From DATKMS01 sp035541735 (GTDB taxonomy: Bacteria > Desulfobacterota > Binatia > HRBIN30), in assembly GCA_035541735.1 (NCBI GenBank), contig DATKMS010000405.1, positions 1 to 28,318 on the forward strand: a DNA stretch of 28,318 nt, written 5' to 3'. Position numbers and translations under genes: made by a program. Below, piece after piece: positions 7,722 through 15,164 of the stretch. Under the pieces are notes generated by a model that saw only the letters and a program-made list of their open reading frames with translations, was not told the DNA's origin and searched no databases. The stretch's first letter is position 1. Each line of letters starts with the position of its first letter.

Positions 7722-8018
7722 TCACGCTGCAGTTTTGTAGTCGTTCGTCCTCCCGCGTGCCTTGCGGTCGCGCCGGTCGCGCAGTGCCTCCCGCACGGCG
7801 CCCGGTGAGAGCTTGAAATAGGTGCACACAGAATCGAAGCTGAAGAGGCTGTAGTCGGGATCGTAGGAAAAGATGTACGCATCCGCGTCGGCCCGCACCG
7901 CCGGGCATGGATGGTCCAAGTCTGCCACCGCCTGCTCCAACACGGCCAACAACAGCATCTCCTCCGATTCAAGCGCCCGCGGCTTCAGATCCGTCGACAG
8001 GAACCACGCTCGTGCCAT
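7722..8018 (-). CDS. conserved small protein of unknown function (paralogue of 6566-6955)
   Basis: The 98-residue protein shares a core with the protein at 6566-6955: EEMLLLAVLEQAV, ADADAYIF and FSFDSVCTYFKLSPGAVREAL line up with LMLAVLQDAL, GDADAWIS and FSFENICETLEINPEYLRRGV. The second half resembles a helix-turn-helix. The start is set at ATG 8018 because AGGGAGGGAG lies directly upstream; a TTG eight codons earlier would overlap that site. It is convergent with coaE. The charged tail (RDRRDRKARGRT) could contact nucleic acid. No function is assigned. Confidence 0.8.
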   Translation of the reverse strand: MARAWFLSTDLKPRALESEEMLLLAVLEQAVADLDHPCPAVRADADAYIFSYDPDYSLFSFDSVCTYFKLSPGAVREALRDRRDRKARGRTNDYKTAA

Positions 8019-8240
8019 CTCTCCCTCCCTTGGAACCGACAAGGCTGCAATCTGGGTGCCAGGCGCATCAACGCCTCCACATGGGGAGCGGACGCCGACC
8101 GGCTAGTCGTGTGGTACAGAATTATCTAGCGCAACGTCAACGAAAGCGCGCTCCCGGTCAAATCTTGCCGCGGCGCGTGGACAAGCTGTGATGCTTGCAC
8201 TACGTTCCTGCCGCTCGCACGATGCGGAAAGGGATGCGGC

Positions 8241-9056
8241 ATGAAACTGCAAACTCGGGTGGCACTCATAACGGGTGCAGGGTCCGGACTCGGACGGGCC
8301 ATCGCACTCACGTTCGCGCGCGAAGGCGCGCGTGTGGCGATCAACGACGTCCGCCGCGAGGCCGCCGAAGGGGTCGCGGCGGAAATCAGCGCGCTGGGTG
8401 GCGATGCCATGGTATTGCTCGCAGACGTGTCGGACAGCGTTGAGGTGCGCGCCTGCTTTGAGCACCTGGTCGACCGGTGGGGAACGCTCGACATCCTGGT
8501 GAACAACGCCGGCATCGCGACGCTGAGCGACGCAGTCAGGCAGAACATGGCCACCGCGGCCGCGGATCTGATGAGCGGTGGGCGCCCGCGCACATCAGTG
8601 GGCGCGACGCGCGGCATGAGCGATTCCCAGTGGCGCCGCACGCTGTCGATTCACCTCGACGGCACGTTCTATTGCACCCGCGAAGCACTGGCCATCATGG
8701 AGCCGAAGCGGTCGGGCAAGATCATCAACATGGCCTCCATTGCCGGTACTACCGGCCTGCTGGGCTCGCCCGACTACTCGGCCGCCAAAGCCGGGATCAT
8801 CGGGCTCACCAAGGCGGTGGCGCGCGAGGTGATCGCGTGTGGCATATACGTCAACGCCATCGCTCCGGGTTTCATCGACACCCCGTTGCTCGATGTCATG
8901 GACGAGCCCATGAAGCAGATGATTGCGCTGCAGACGCCGATCGGACGTCTCGGAACGCCGGAGGAGGTGGCCGCGGCCGCTCTCTACCTCGCCAGCGACG
9001 ACTCCACCTATACCGTTGGCCAGGTGCTCTCGCCCAACGGCGGCTACTGCATTTAA
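8241..9056 (+). CDS. SDR family NAD(P)-dependent oxidoreductase
   Basis: The 271-residue protein is a classical short-chain dehydrogenase/reductase. The cofactor motif TGAGSGLG is at 11-18, NNAG at 88-91, catalytic Ser166, and YSAAK with Tyr179 and Lys183. After NNAG there is an extra segment of roughly 25 residues (about 98-126, including TAAADLMSGGRPRTS) before the helix that begins DSQWRRTLSIHLDGTF; most FabG-like enzymes lack it. Asp36 at the end of the second strand suggests preference for NAD over NADP. AAAGGGA precedes ATG 8241. The gene is convergent with the membrane protein gene, with 6 nt between their stops. The substrate is unknown. Confidence 0.9.
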   Translation: MKLQTRVALITGAGSGLGRAIALTFAREGARVAINDVRREAAEGVAAEISALGGDAMVLLADVSDSVEVRACFEHLVDRWGTLDILVNNAGIATLSDAVRQNMATAAADLMSGGRPRTSVGATRGMSDSQWRRTLSIHLDGTFYCTREALAIMEPKRSGKIINMASIAGTTGLLGSPDYSAAKAGIIGLTKAVAREVIACGIYVNAIAPGFIDTPLLDVMDEPMKQMIALQTPIGRLGTPEEVAAAALYLASDDSTYTVGQVLSPNGGYCI

Positions 9057-9062
9057 GGGCGA

Positions 9063-9758
9063 TTACAGCCCAGCGATCTCACCGGCGGCGCCGTCGCGTG
9101 CGCGTGCTTTGTTCATGCGATGGCGGACCGACAGTGGGACCACTATCAACGCCACGAGCAGGGTCAACGCCACGATGAACTGTTGTGAGCCGATGTGCAG
9201 CAGCGAGTGGCCAAAGAAGCTGTAGGCGAAGGCACGCGGCGTGATCCCAAGCACCACCGCGAGCGTGAAGGGCAGCAGGCTCATCCCGGAGAGTCCGGCG
9301 CCGTAGTTGATCATCGTGATCGGAACCAGGGGGATGAGGTTCAAGACACACACCACCCCTGCGCCCCAGCGGCTAGCCTCGATGCCCCCCAAGTGCTCGC
9401 CCAGTTGAGCGCGCACGAAATCATGGCCGAGCGCGCGCGCGATGAGAAAGCCGATGACCGCGCCGACCGTCGCACCGGTGGCGGCATAGAGCGTTCCCCA
9501 GCCGGTGCCGAAGGCCAGGCCGCCGGCGAGAAACAGCAGCGTTGACGGGAAGAAAACGAATGGGCGCAAAGCAAACATCCCGGTGAAGATCACCGGACCA
9601 AGCACGCCCCAGCGTGTGATCATGTCGCGCAGAGCCTCCGGCGTGAGCGGTACCCGCCCGCCGGCCCGTATGACCGCCAGCGCACCGGTCAAGGCGACCA
9701 CTGCGAGGAACAGCGCGAACCGCCAGCAGCGACGGTCCCGTACGATGGCGCGGAGCAC
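9063..9758 (-). CDS. TVP38/TMEM64 (DedA-like) family membrane protein
   Basis: The 231-residue protein is an integral membrane protein with about five to six hydrophobic segments: one near the N-terminus (RFALFLAVVALTGALAVI), then the family core ALRPFVFFPSTLLFLAGGLAFG and ATGATVGAVIGFLIARALG, and a later pair around NLIPLVPITMINYGAGLSG and IVALTLLVALIVVPLSV. Core and order fit the VTT/TVP38 domain, whose relatives include lipid scramblases and undecaprenyl-phosphate or lipid transporters. It stands 50 nt downstream of the E2 gene on the same strand and may be the last gene of that operon. Specific substrate unknown. Confidence 0.85.
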   Translation of the reverse strand: MLRAIVRDRRCWRFALFLAVVALTGALAVIRAGGRVPLTPEALRDMITRWGVLGPVIFTGMFALRPFVFFPSTLLFLAGGLAFGTGWGTLYAATGATVGAVIGFLIARALGHDFVRAQLGEHLGGIEASRWGAGVVCVLNLIPLVPITMINYGAGLSGMSLLPFTLAVVLGITPRAFAYSFFGHSLLHIGSQQFIVALTLLVALIVVPLSVRHRMNKARARDGAAGEIAGL

Positions 9759-9808
9759 ACTCTACGGATAAACGGACTGGCCGACCAACGCAAGCGCAGT
9801 TCTGCCAG

Positions 9809-10981
9809 CTACGCCTGCAGGTTCTCGACTACCTCACGCAAGAACGCCGCTGCCGGCGCGCCGTCGACGATCCGATGGTCGAAGGTGAGGCTCAACGTCA
9901 GCATCGCCCGCGGCACGATCTGTCCCGCGTGCACCGCGGGTTTCTCGATGATTCGTCCGATTCCGAGGATGGCGACTTGCGGCGCGTGCAGAATCGGTGT
10001 GAAGCTGTCGATTCCGTATGTGCCGAGGTTGGTGATCGTGAATGTCCCGTCGCGCACATCGTCGGCGCTCAGCGTACCGTTGCGCGCCTGCTCAGCGAGC
10101 TGTCGCGATTCTGCGGCGATTTGGCGCAGCGACTTTGTGCCTGCCGAACGGATGACCGGCACGATCAGACCGTCGTCCAACGCCACAGCCAGTCCAATAT
10201 CGACGTTCTCGTGCTCCTGTACTGTGTCAGCACCGGCCGTGGCGTTGAGTCGGCGATGGGTGCGCAGCGCCTTGGCCACCGCTTCGATCAGCAGATCCGT
10301 GTAGGTGAGCGCAAACTCGGCCGCGAGCCGCTCGCGCCGCGCCACCATTGCGGTCACGTCGGCCTCGGTACAGATCGTCAGCTGGGCGGTGGACTGCAGG
10401 CTCTTGAGCATGCGTTCGGCAATCGACTTGCGCATGCCGCGCAGCGGCGAGCCGCGCAACGGCGAGCCCTGAAAGGGCGAGCCCGTGGCTGGTGCCGCGG
10501 CGTTCGATGCGATGGCCGCTTCGACGTCTTCGCGCGTGATCCGTCCGCCCGGGCCGCTGCCTCGTACGCTGTTGAGATCGACGCTGTGCTCCTTGGCCAG
10601 CTTTCGCGCCGCAGGCGTGACCGGAACACCGGCGCCCCCCGGGCGTTGTTCAGGTGACGACGCGGGCGCCGAGACGGTCGGCGCTGCCGCGGCAGGTTGG
10701 GGTGGCGGCTGATAGCGACGGGCAACGACCGCGGGATCTTCACCGGCGACGGCGATGACCGCAACCACCGTCGCGCACGGCACCACGGCCTCCGCGGCAT
10801 ACAGGAGCATCGCCACGCGGCCACTGGCCGGTGCCTCGACTTCGTACAGCACTTTCTCGGTTTCGACCTCGAACAGCGGCTCGCCCTTCTCGACGGCGTC
10901 GCCCTCGGCCTTGAACCACTGCTGCACCGTGCCTTCCTGCATGGTCAGCCCGAACTTGGGCATGACCACCTCGACCGGCAC
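9809..10981 (-). CDS. pdhC: dihydrolipoamide acetyltransferase, E2 of a 2-oxoacid dehydrogenase complex
   Basis: The 390-residue protein is a complete canonical E2, transferring the acyl group from lipoamide to CoA. Residues 1-80 are the lipoyl domain (ETEKVLYE, Lys43). A Pro/Ala linker follows, then the subunit-binding domain at about 119-157 (VTPAARKLAKE, GSGPGGRITREDVEAAI), and the catalytic core from about 180 to the end with the HRIVDG active site (His369, Asp373). The linker before the core repeats GSP(F/L)(Q/R) three times. The start is GTG 10981, preceded by GGGAGGCTGAGG. The operon order is E1-alpha, E1-beta, E2 with gaps of 27 and 32 nt. Pyruvate or acetoin is the likely substrate; no E3 gene is in view. 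Confidence 0.93.
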   Translation of the reverse strand: MPVEVVMPKFGLTMQEGTVQQWFKAEGDAVEKGEPLFEVETEKVLYEVEAPASGRVAMLLYAAEAVVPCATVVAVIAVAGEDPAVVARRYQPPPQPAAAAPTVSAPASSPEQRPGGAGVPVTPAARKLAKEHSVDLNSVRGSGPGGRITREDVEAAIASNAAAPATGSPFQGSPLRGSPLRGMRKSIAERMLKSLQSTAQLTICTEADVTAMVARRERLAAEFALTYTDLLIEAVAKALRTHRRLNATAGADTVQEHENVDIGLAVALDDGLIVPVIRSAGTKSLRQIAAESRQLAEQARNGTLSADDVRDGTFTITNLGTYGIDSFTPILHAPQVAILGIGRIIEKPAVHAGQIVPRAMLTLSLTFDHRIVDGAPAAAFLREVVENLQA

Positions 10982-11013
10982 GCCTCAGCCTCCCGTGCGA
11001 CGCGGGAAGCCGT

Positions 11014-11982
11014 TCACGCCATCACCGCAAGAACTGCCGCCTTGATCTTGGCTTCGTTGGGTAACACGAACTCCTCGAGCGGCGGGCTGAATGGAATCGG
11101 GGTGTCGAGCGCGGTGACGCGTTTGATTGGTGCGTTGAGCGAATCGAACCCCTTGTCGATGATGATGGCAGCAAGGTCGGCCGCTGCGCCGCCGCGGCGG
11201 TGTCCCTCATCAGCGATGACGACGCGCCCGGTCTTCGCCACCGATGTGAGCAGACCGTCTTCATCGAGCGGCACCAGCGAACGCGGATCGAACACCTCGA
11301 CCGCAATCCCGTCCTTTGCCAATTCATCCGCCACGGTCAGCGCCTTCGGCACCATCGCACCGATGGCCACGATCGTCACGTCGCTGCCGGCACGTTTCAC
11401 AGCGCCCTTGCCGAGCGGTAGCACATGGTCGCCATCGGGAACCGTTCCGCGCGTAAACCCCAGCCGCCCGTGCTCGAACACCAGAACCGGATCGTCGTCG
11501 CGGATGGCCGCCTTCAGCAGGCCCTTCATGTCGCCTGCCTCCGAAGGCACGACGATCTTCAATCCCGGCGCGCCCAGCAGTTGCGGGTAGACGACCTCCG
11601 AATGCTGCGCTGCCGCGGAACCCATGGCCCCGAAGACGCAGCGGAAGGTGATCGGCATGCGTGCCTGGCCGCCCGACATGTAGCGCAGCTTACCGGCCTG
11701 GTTGCAGATCTGATCCCAGCAGCAATAGAAGAAGCTGGCGAACTCGATCTCGACGACCGGCCGCATCCCGGCCATGGCGGCACCGATGCCCGCACCCGCG
11801 AACCCCGCTTCGGAGATGGGTGTGTTGCGCACGCGCTGTGGCCCGAACTTGTCGATGAGGCCCCGCGTCGCCCCGAAGGCGCCGAGCTTCACGTCCTCAC
11901 CCATGATGAACACACCGGGATCCCGTTCCATTTCCTCGGTGAGCGCTTCGTTGATTGCTTCAATGAAGCCGATGTCCCGCAT
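11014..11982 (-). CDS. pdhB: 2-oxoacid (pyruvate/acetoin-type) dehydrogenase E1, beta subunit
   Basis: The 322-residue protein is a full-length E1-beta subunit, which with E1-alpha binds thiamine diphosphate and acylates the E2 lipoyl arm. It opens MRDIGFIEAINEALTEEMER, has IMGEDV, the Glu that activates the thiazolium in NTPISEAGFAGAGIGAA, the AAQHSEV loop, and ends with IPFSPPLEEFVLPNEAKI. A GGGAGGAAG ribosome-binding site precedes ATG 11982. It lies between the alpha and E2 genes on the minus strand. The partial homologue at the left window edge belongs to a different complex. Confidence 0.93.
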   Translation of the reverse strand: MRDIGFIEAINEALTEEMERDPGVFIMGEDVKLGAFGATRGLIDKFGPQRVRNTPISEAGFAGAGIGAAMAGMRPVVEIEFASFFYCCWDQICNQAGKLRYMSGGQARMPITFRCVFGAMGSAAAQHSEVVYPQLLGAPGLKIVVPSEAGDMKGLLKAAIRDDDPVLVFEHGRLGFTRGTVPDGDHVLPLGKGAVKRAGSDVTIVAIGAMVPKALTVADELAKDGIAVEVFDPRSLVPLDEDGLLTSVAKTGRVVIADEGHRRGGAAADLAAIIIDKGFDSLNAPIKRVTALDTPIPFSPPLEEFVLPNEAKIKAAVLAVMA

Positions 11983-12009
11983 TGCTTCCTCCCGGCGCCT
12001 TGCCCCGGC

Positions 12010-12990
12010 TCACGCGGCAAAGACGTCGCGCGTTGCTTCCGCGACGTCGGGCAGCGGACTGGATTGCGCAAACGCGACCGCGTCCTGGAGTTCTCGTTCG
12101 ACCTCGTTCTCGATGCGGCTCAACTCCGCCGCTTCCACAAATCCCGTTGTTCCGAGCTTCTTCGCGAACAATGCAATCGGACAGCGCCGCTTGGCTGCCG
12201 CAACCTCTTCAGGGTCGCGATATTCACCGACGAATGCCTGTTCGCCGACCACGTGGCCCTCCCAGCGATAGGTCTTGGCTTCGATGAGTGTTGGCCCCTC
12301 GCCGCGCTTCGCCCGCTCTACCGCGGTGAGCATCACTTCGTAAACTGCCAGGACATCGTTGCCATCGACGATGACACCGGGAATGCCATAGGCAGCGCCG
12401 CGCACCGCGATGTCCTTCACCGACGTCGACTCCGCAGTTGGCGTGAACTCGGCGTACGCGTTGTTCTGGCAAACGTAGATCGCGGGCAGACGCCACAGGC
12501 TGGCGAGGTTGAGCGACTCGTGGAACGTCCCTTCGTTCGAGGCGCCGTCGCCGAAGAACGACACGGCCACGGCGGTGTTGTTGCGGAAGCTCGAGGCCAA
12601 GGCGGCGCCGGTGGCGATCGGAATGCCGGCACCGACGATGCCATTCGCCCCGAGTATGCCCAGCTCGTAGCTGACGATGTGCATCGAGCCGCCTTTGCCT
12701 TTGCAGTAGCCGGTGGCACGGCCGAAGATTTCAGCCATCATCGGCTTGAGTTCACCGCCCTTGGCCAGCATGTGTCCGTGACCACGATGGGTCGTCGTGA
12801 TGTAGTCCTCGTCCGTCAGCGCGGCGCAGACGCCTGTAGGTACCGCCTCTTCGCCAATCGACACGTGCACGAAGCCCGGTATCTGGCCCTGGAAGAAGAG
12901 ATCACGCACCGTCTCTTCGAAACGGCGGATCTTCACCATCGCGCGATACATGTCGAGCAGTTTTTCTTTGGGAACGGCTGTGATATCCAT
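12010..12990 (-). CDS. pdhA: 2-oxoacid (pyruvate/acetoin-type) dehydrogenase E1, alpha subunit
   Basis: The 326-residue protein is the E1-alpha subunit. The thiamine-diphosphate motif runs from GDGASNEG (147-154) to CQNN (174-177). Also visible are TTTHRGHGHMLAKGG, the IFGRATGYCKGKGGSMH block and the phosphorylatable-loop region near YRWEGHVVGE. GYCKGKGGSMH is shared by pyruvate and acetoin dehydrogenases, so the substrate is left open. ATG 12990 is chosen because GGAG lies upstream; in-frame starts at 13008 and 13038 have no such site and add a non-conserved extension. It is the first gene of the minus-strand operon. The promoter should lie in 12991-13200, where I see no clear boxes. Confidence 0.93.
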   Translation of the reverse strand: MDITAVPKEKLLDMYRAMVKIRRFEETVRDLFFQGQIPGFVHVSIGEEAVPTGVCAALTDEDYITTTHRGHGHMLAKGGELKPMMAEIFGRATGYCKGKGGSMHIVSYELGILGANGIVGAGIPIATGAALASSFRNNTAVAVSFFGDGASNEGTFHESLNLASLWRLPAIYVCQNNAYAEFTPTAESTSVKDIAVRGAAYGIPGVIVDGNDVLAVYEVMLTAVERAKRGEGPTLIEAKTYRWEGHVVGEQAFVGEYRDPEEVAAAKRRCPIALFAKKLGTTGFVEAAELSRIENEVERELQDAVAFAQSSPLPDVAEATRDVFAA

Positions 12991-13200
12991 GCGGGGCTCC
13001 GTGTTCATTCGATGCAGCGCTCTCGACGCGCACACCACGGGCGCAGCGCCAGGGTTGGACGCCGATGGCGAAACGACTTTACCGGGGGGCTGCGTTCAAC
13101 CGAGGGCCGTCCTGCAACGCCGGCACACCCTGGACGCGGTTCGTTCGTGAGAGGTGACTATCGGGCTGGGGAGCTCCGTGCCGCGGAGCGCGGAAACAAC

Positions 13201-13237
13201 GCACCGGAGGCGCAGGAGTGAGCTGCTCCTCCGGTGC
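13201..13237 (-). terminator. probable terminator hairpin after the lysine-rich protein gene
   Basis: GCACCGGAGG (13201-13210) pairs perfectly with CCTCCGGTGC (13228-13237). Read on the minus strand, it lies just after the stop of the 13248-13454 gene and is followed by GTTGTTTCC, a weak T-rich run. It separates this gene from the E1-alpha operon. Confidence 0.65.
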
Positions 13238-13247
13238 CCGACCATGC

Positions 13248-13454
13248 TTATTTCGTCTCGCCGGCGGGGGCTTCTTGCGTGCCCTTCTTGCTCTTCTTCT
13301 TTTTCTTCCCCTTGTGGTGCTTCTTCTCGCCTTTGCCGGCCTTCATCTCACCGCCGGCGGCCTGCCCGCCTGCTGCGCCCTCCTGGGCCCAGCTCACGGA
13401 CGCGACACCGAATGACAACAGGGCGACCAACGCGAGCATCATCAGCTTCTTCAT
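13248..13454 (-). CDS. small secreted lysine-rich protein, function unknown
   Basis: The 68-residue precursor has a clear signal peptide: MKKLMMLALVALLSFGVASVSWA, with likely cleavage after SWA and before QEG. The remaining 45 or so residues are rich in Gly, Ala and above all Lys, with a block EKKHHKGKKKKKSKKG, giving a very basic periplasmic or exported peptide. The perfect Shine-Dalgarno AAGGAGGTGA sits just upstream of ATG 13454, so strong translation is expected, and there is a candidate promoter at 13512-13541 and a terminator. It thus looks like a well-expressed monocistronic gene. Binding to acidic surface polymers or nucleic acid is only a guess. Confidence 0.8.
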   Translation of the reverse strand: MKKLMMLALVALLSFGVASVSWAQEGAAGGQAAGGEMKAGKGEKKHHKGKKKKKSKKGTQEAPAGETK

Positions 13455-13511
13455 CTCCAATCACCTCCTTCCCTGGGTCGTGTGCAGAACTGCCTTAGAT
13501 CAACGGCCAAA

Positions 13512-13541
13512 ATAAGTACCCTTAGGTGGGGGACCTGTCAA
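13512..13541 (-). promoter_or_regulatory. putative sigma-70 promoter of the lysine-rich protein gene
   Basis: On the minus strand TTGACA (13541-13536) is followed after 18 nt by ACTTAT (13517-13512), the same arrangement as before the HU gene. It would give a leader of roughly 50 nt ending in the perfect Shine-Dalgarno. Confidence 0.55.
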
Positions 13542-13675
13542 CTACTGCAGTTCCAAAAGCCCCGGACGCTACCGCACCGACGCACGCCGGCCCGGCAAAC
13601 GATCCTTTTGGCGTCGGCGGCGCGCCGCCTTGCGCGCTCGGAGCAAATGTGCGAAGTCGCCGGCAGAGGGCCCCC

Positions 13676-14680
13676 ATGCGGATCGGTGTTATCGGCGGCG
13701 GCAGCTTCGGCACTTCCTTGGCCAAGCTGTTGGCCGAGTTGGATCACGACGTGGTGATGTGGTGCCACAGCCCCGACGTGGCGCGCATGGTGACGGAACA
13801 GCACGAGAACACCGCCTATCTGCCCGGAGTCGTCCTGCCGGAGCGATTGCGGGCGACCGCTTCGATTCCGGAGGCGACCGCGCAAAGGGAGTTGCTGGTG
13901 GCGGTGAGCCCGTCACATGTGATGCGCGAAGTCATGCAGGAAGCGCGCGCCCACTTGACGGGCCTGCCCTACGTCGTCAGCGCCGCCAAGGGTGTGGAGG
14001 AAAGCACGCTGAAACGCATGTCCGAGGTCCTTGAGGAGGTGCTGGGACCGGAGTTTGGCGGTCGCATTGCCGCGCTCTCGGGACCGAGCTTCGCGCGCGA
14101 GGTCGCCGCGGGGATGCCTACCGCCGTCACCTGCGCCGCTGCGCATGTTGAGGCCGCCACGGTCATGCAGTCAACATTTCGCGCGCCGACATTCCGTGTT
14201 TACACCAGCACAGATCTCGTCGGTGTTGAACTGGGTGGGGCAGTGAAGAACGTGATCGCCATCGCTGCCGGTGTCAGCGATGGCTTGGGCTTTGGGAGCA
14301 GCAGTCGCGCCGCGCTGATCACGCGCGGGGTTGCGGAAGTGGCGCGCCTGGTGGCGAGGTCGGGCGGCGATCCGCAGACCGTATCGGGCTTGTCCGGTGT
14401 GGGTGACATGGTGCTGACCTGTACGGGGGATCTCAGTCGCAACCGCACCGTCGGTTTACGCATCGGCCGTGGCGAGCGGCTGGCAGACATCTTGAGCGGG
14501 ATGAAGATGGTTGCGGAAGGTGTTAGGAACAGCATCAGCATATGTGCGCTGGCACGGCAGGTCGGCGTGGAGCTGCCGATTGCCGAGCAGGTTCGGCTGC
14601 TGCTGCATGAGGACAAGCCGGCGCATCAAGTCGTCGGCGACCTCATGAGTCGACAGGCAAAGCCCGAGTTCTGGGGATAG
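13676..14680 (+). CDS. gpsA: glycerol-3-phosphate dehydrogenase [NAD(P)+]
   Basis: The 334-residue protein reduces dihydroxyacetone phosphate to sn-glycerol 3-phosphate, the backbone of phospholipids. It starts MRIGVIGGGSFGTSLAKLL with the dinucleotide-binding glycine motif, has SAAKGVE, LSGPSFAREVAAGMPTAV, the catalytic-Lys region ELGGAVKNVIAIAAG, ALITRG and GLSGVGDMVLTCTGDLSRN. Start ATG 13676 (preceded by AGAGGG) matches family length; an in-frame upstream ATG at 13526 would add 50 non-conserved residues. It is divergent from the lysine-rich protein gene. Confidence 0.95.
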   Translation: MRIGVIGGGSFGTSLAKLLAELDHDVVMWCHSPDVARMVTEQHENTAYLPGVVLPERLRATASIPEATAQRELLVAVSPSHVMREVMQEARAHLTGLPYVVSAAKGVEESTLKRMSEVLEEVLGPEFGGRIAALSGPSFAREVAAGMPTAVTCAAAHVEAATVMQSTFRAPTFRVYTSTDLVGVELGGAVKNVIAIAAGVSDGLGFGSSSRAALITRGVAEVARLVARSGGDPQTVSGLSGVGDMVLTCTGDLSRNRTVGLRIGRGERLADILSGMKMVAEGVRNSISICALARQVGVELPIAEQVRLLLHEDKPAHQVVGDLMSRQAKPEFWG

Positions 14681-14731
14681 AGGGTGGCCGGGGTGCGACA
14701 TCCGGAGACCACGCAACGAGGAAGGAAGGGA

Positions 14732-14983
14732 ATGGCAAACAAGGGAACGTGTAAGGCGGCAGGGTGTGAGAAGGAGGTGCAGGCCAAGGGGTACTGCCCG
14801 CGCCACTATGGACAGTGGCGCAAGGGGAAGCTGCCGAAACCGCGCTACAAGACCTGCAATGCCGAAGGTTGCCGCAAACGCCAGGCCCGGCGCGGGTTGT
14901 GTGACGAACACTTCGCCAAGGAGTTCCGCAAGGCAGAGACGCCCCCCGTGGAGGCGGCGCCGGCGTCCCCACCCGAGGCATGA
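14732..14983 (+). CDS. small protein with a duplicated Cys3His zinc-knuckle-like motif
   Basis: The 83-residue protein contains two copies of a C-x4-C-x9-C-x2-H motif: the first is CKAAGC followed by GYCPRH, the second CNAEGC followed by GLCDEH. The spacing is identical, so this is an internal duplication, and each copy could bind one zinc ion. The first copy runs into YGQWRKGKLPKP, which resembles the zinc part of phage HNH nucleases and small 'vegetative' proteins of myxobacteria. A Pro/Ala tail follows. AGGAAGGAAGG precedes ATG 14732; a GTG at 14684 in frame lacks such a site. Nucleic-acid binding is a reasonable inference; no specific role is known to me. Confidence 0.8.
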   Translation: MANKGTCKAAGCEKEVQAKGYCPRHYGQWRKGKLPKPRYKTCNAEGCRKRQARRGLCDEHFAKEFRKAETPPVEAAPASPPEA

Positions 14984-15025
14984 GGCCGGGGCGAACTAAG
15001 CCCAGGCGCTGCGGTGCGGGCGCGA

Positions 15026-15055
15026 TTGACACGACCAGCCCGGTGTGGTTTTAAC
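15026..15055 (+). promoter_or_regulatory. putative sigma-70 promoter for rpmH-rnpA
   Basis: A perfect TTGACA (15026-15031) is followed after 18 nt by TTTAAC (15050-15055; four of six matches to TATAAT). Transcription would start near 15062, leaving a leader of about 100 nt before rpmH that contains the tandem repeat. Confidence 0.65.
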
Positions 15056-15120
15056 TCTCGCTTGCGCCGACAGCGGCCCAAACGCCGGCGGTGAACGCGC
15101 ATGGACAGCACGACCCCTGC

Positions 15121-15150
15121 GGGGCAATCCCCACCGGGGCAATCCCCACC
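15121..15150 (+). repeat. two tandem copies of a 15-bp repeat in the rpmH leader
   Basis: GGGGCAATCCCCACC occurs twice without a gap (15121-15135 and 15136-15150). Each copy is itself a small inverted repeat (GGGG CAAT CCCC), and a third CCCC-TG-CGGGG hairpin overlaps its left side. Alternative pairings are possible, so the leader may be regulatory. Confidence 0.9.
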
Positions 15151-15164
15151 GCTGAGAGGGACCA

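Noticed and set aside
11425..13221. A 598-codon open frame on the plus strand across E1-beta and E1-alpha
   Set aside because: The minus-strand genes here have unmistakable E1 signatures; the plus frame is an antisense shadow without family motifs.
13526..13675. N-terminal extension of gpsA from ATG 13526
   Set aside because: The added 50 residues are low-complexity and not found in GpsA, whose sequence begins at the glycine motif a few residues after ATG 13676; the start of the divergent promoter also lies there.
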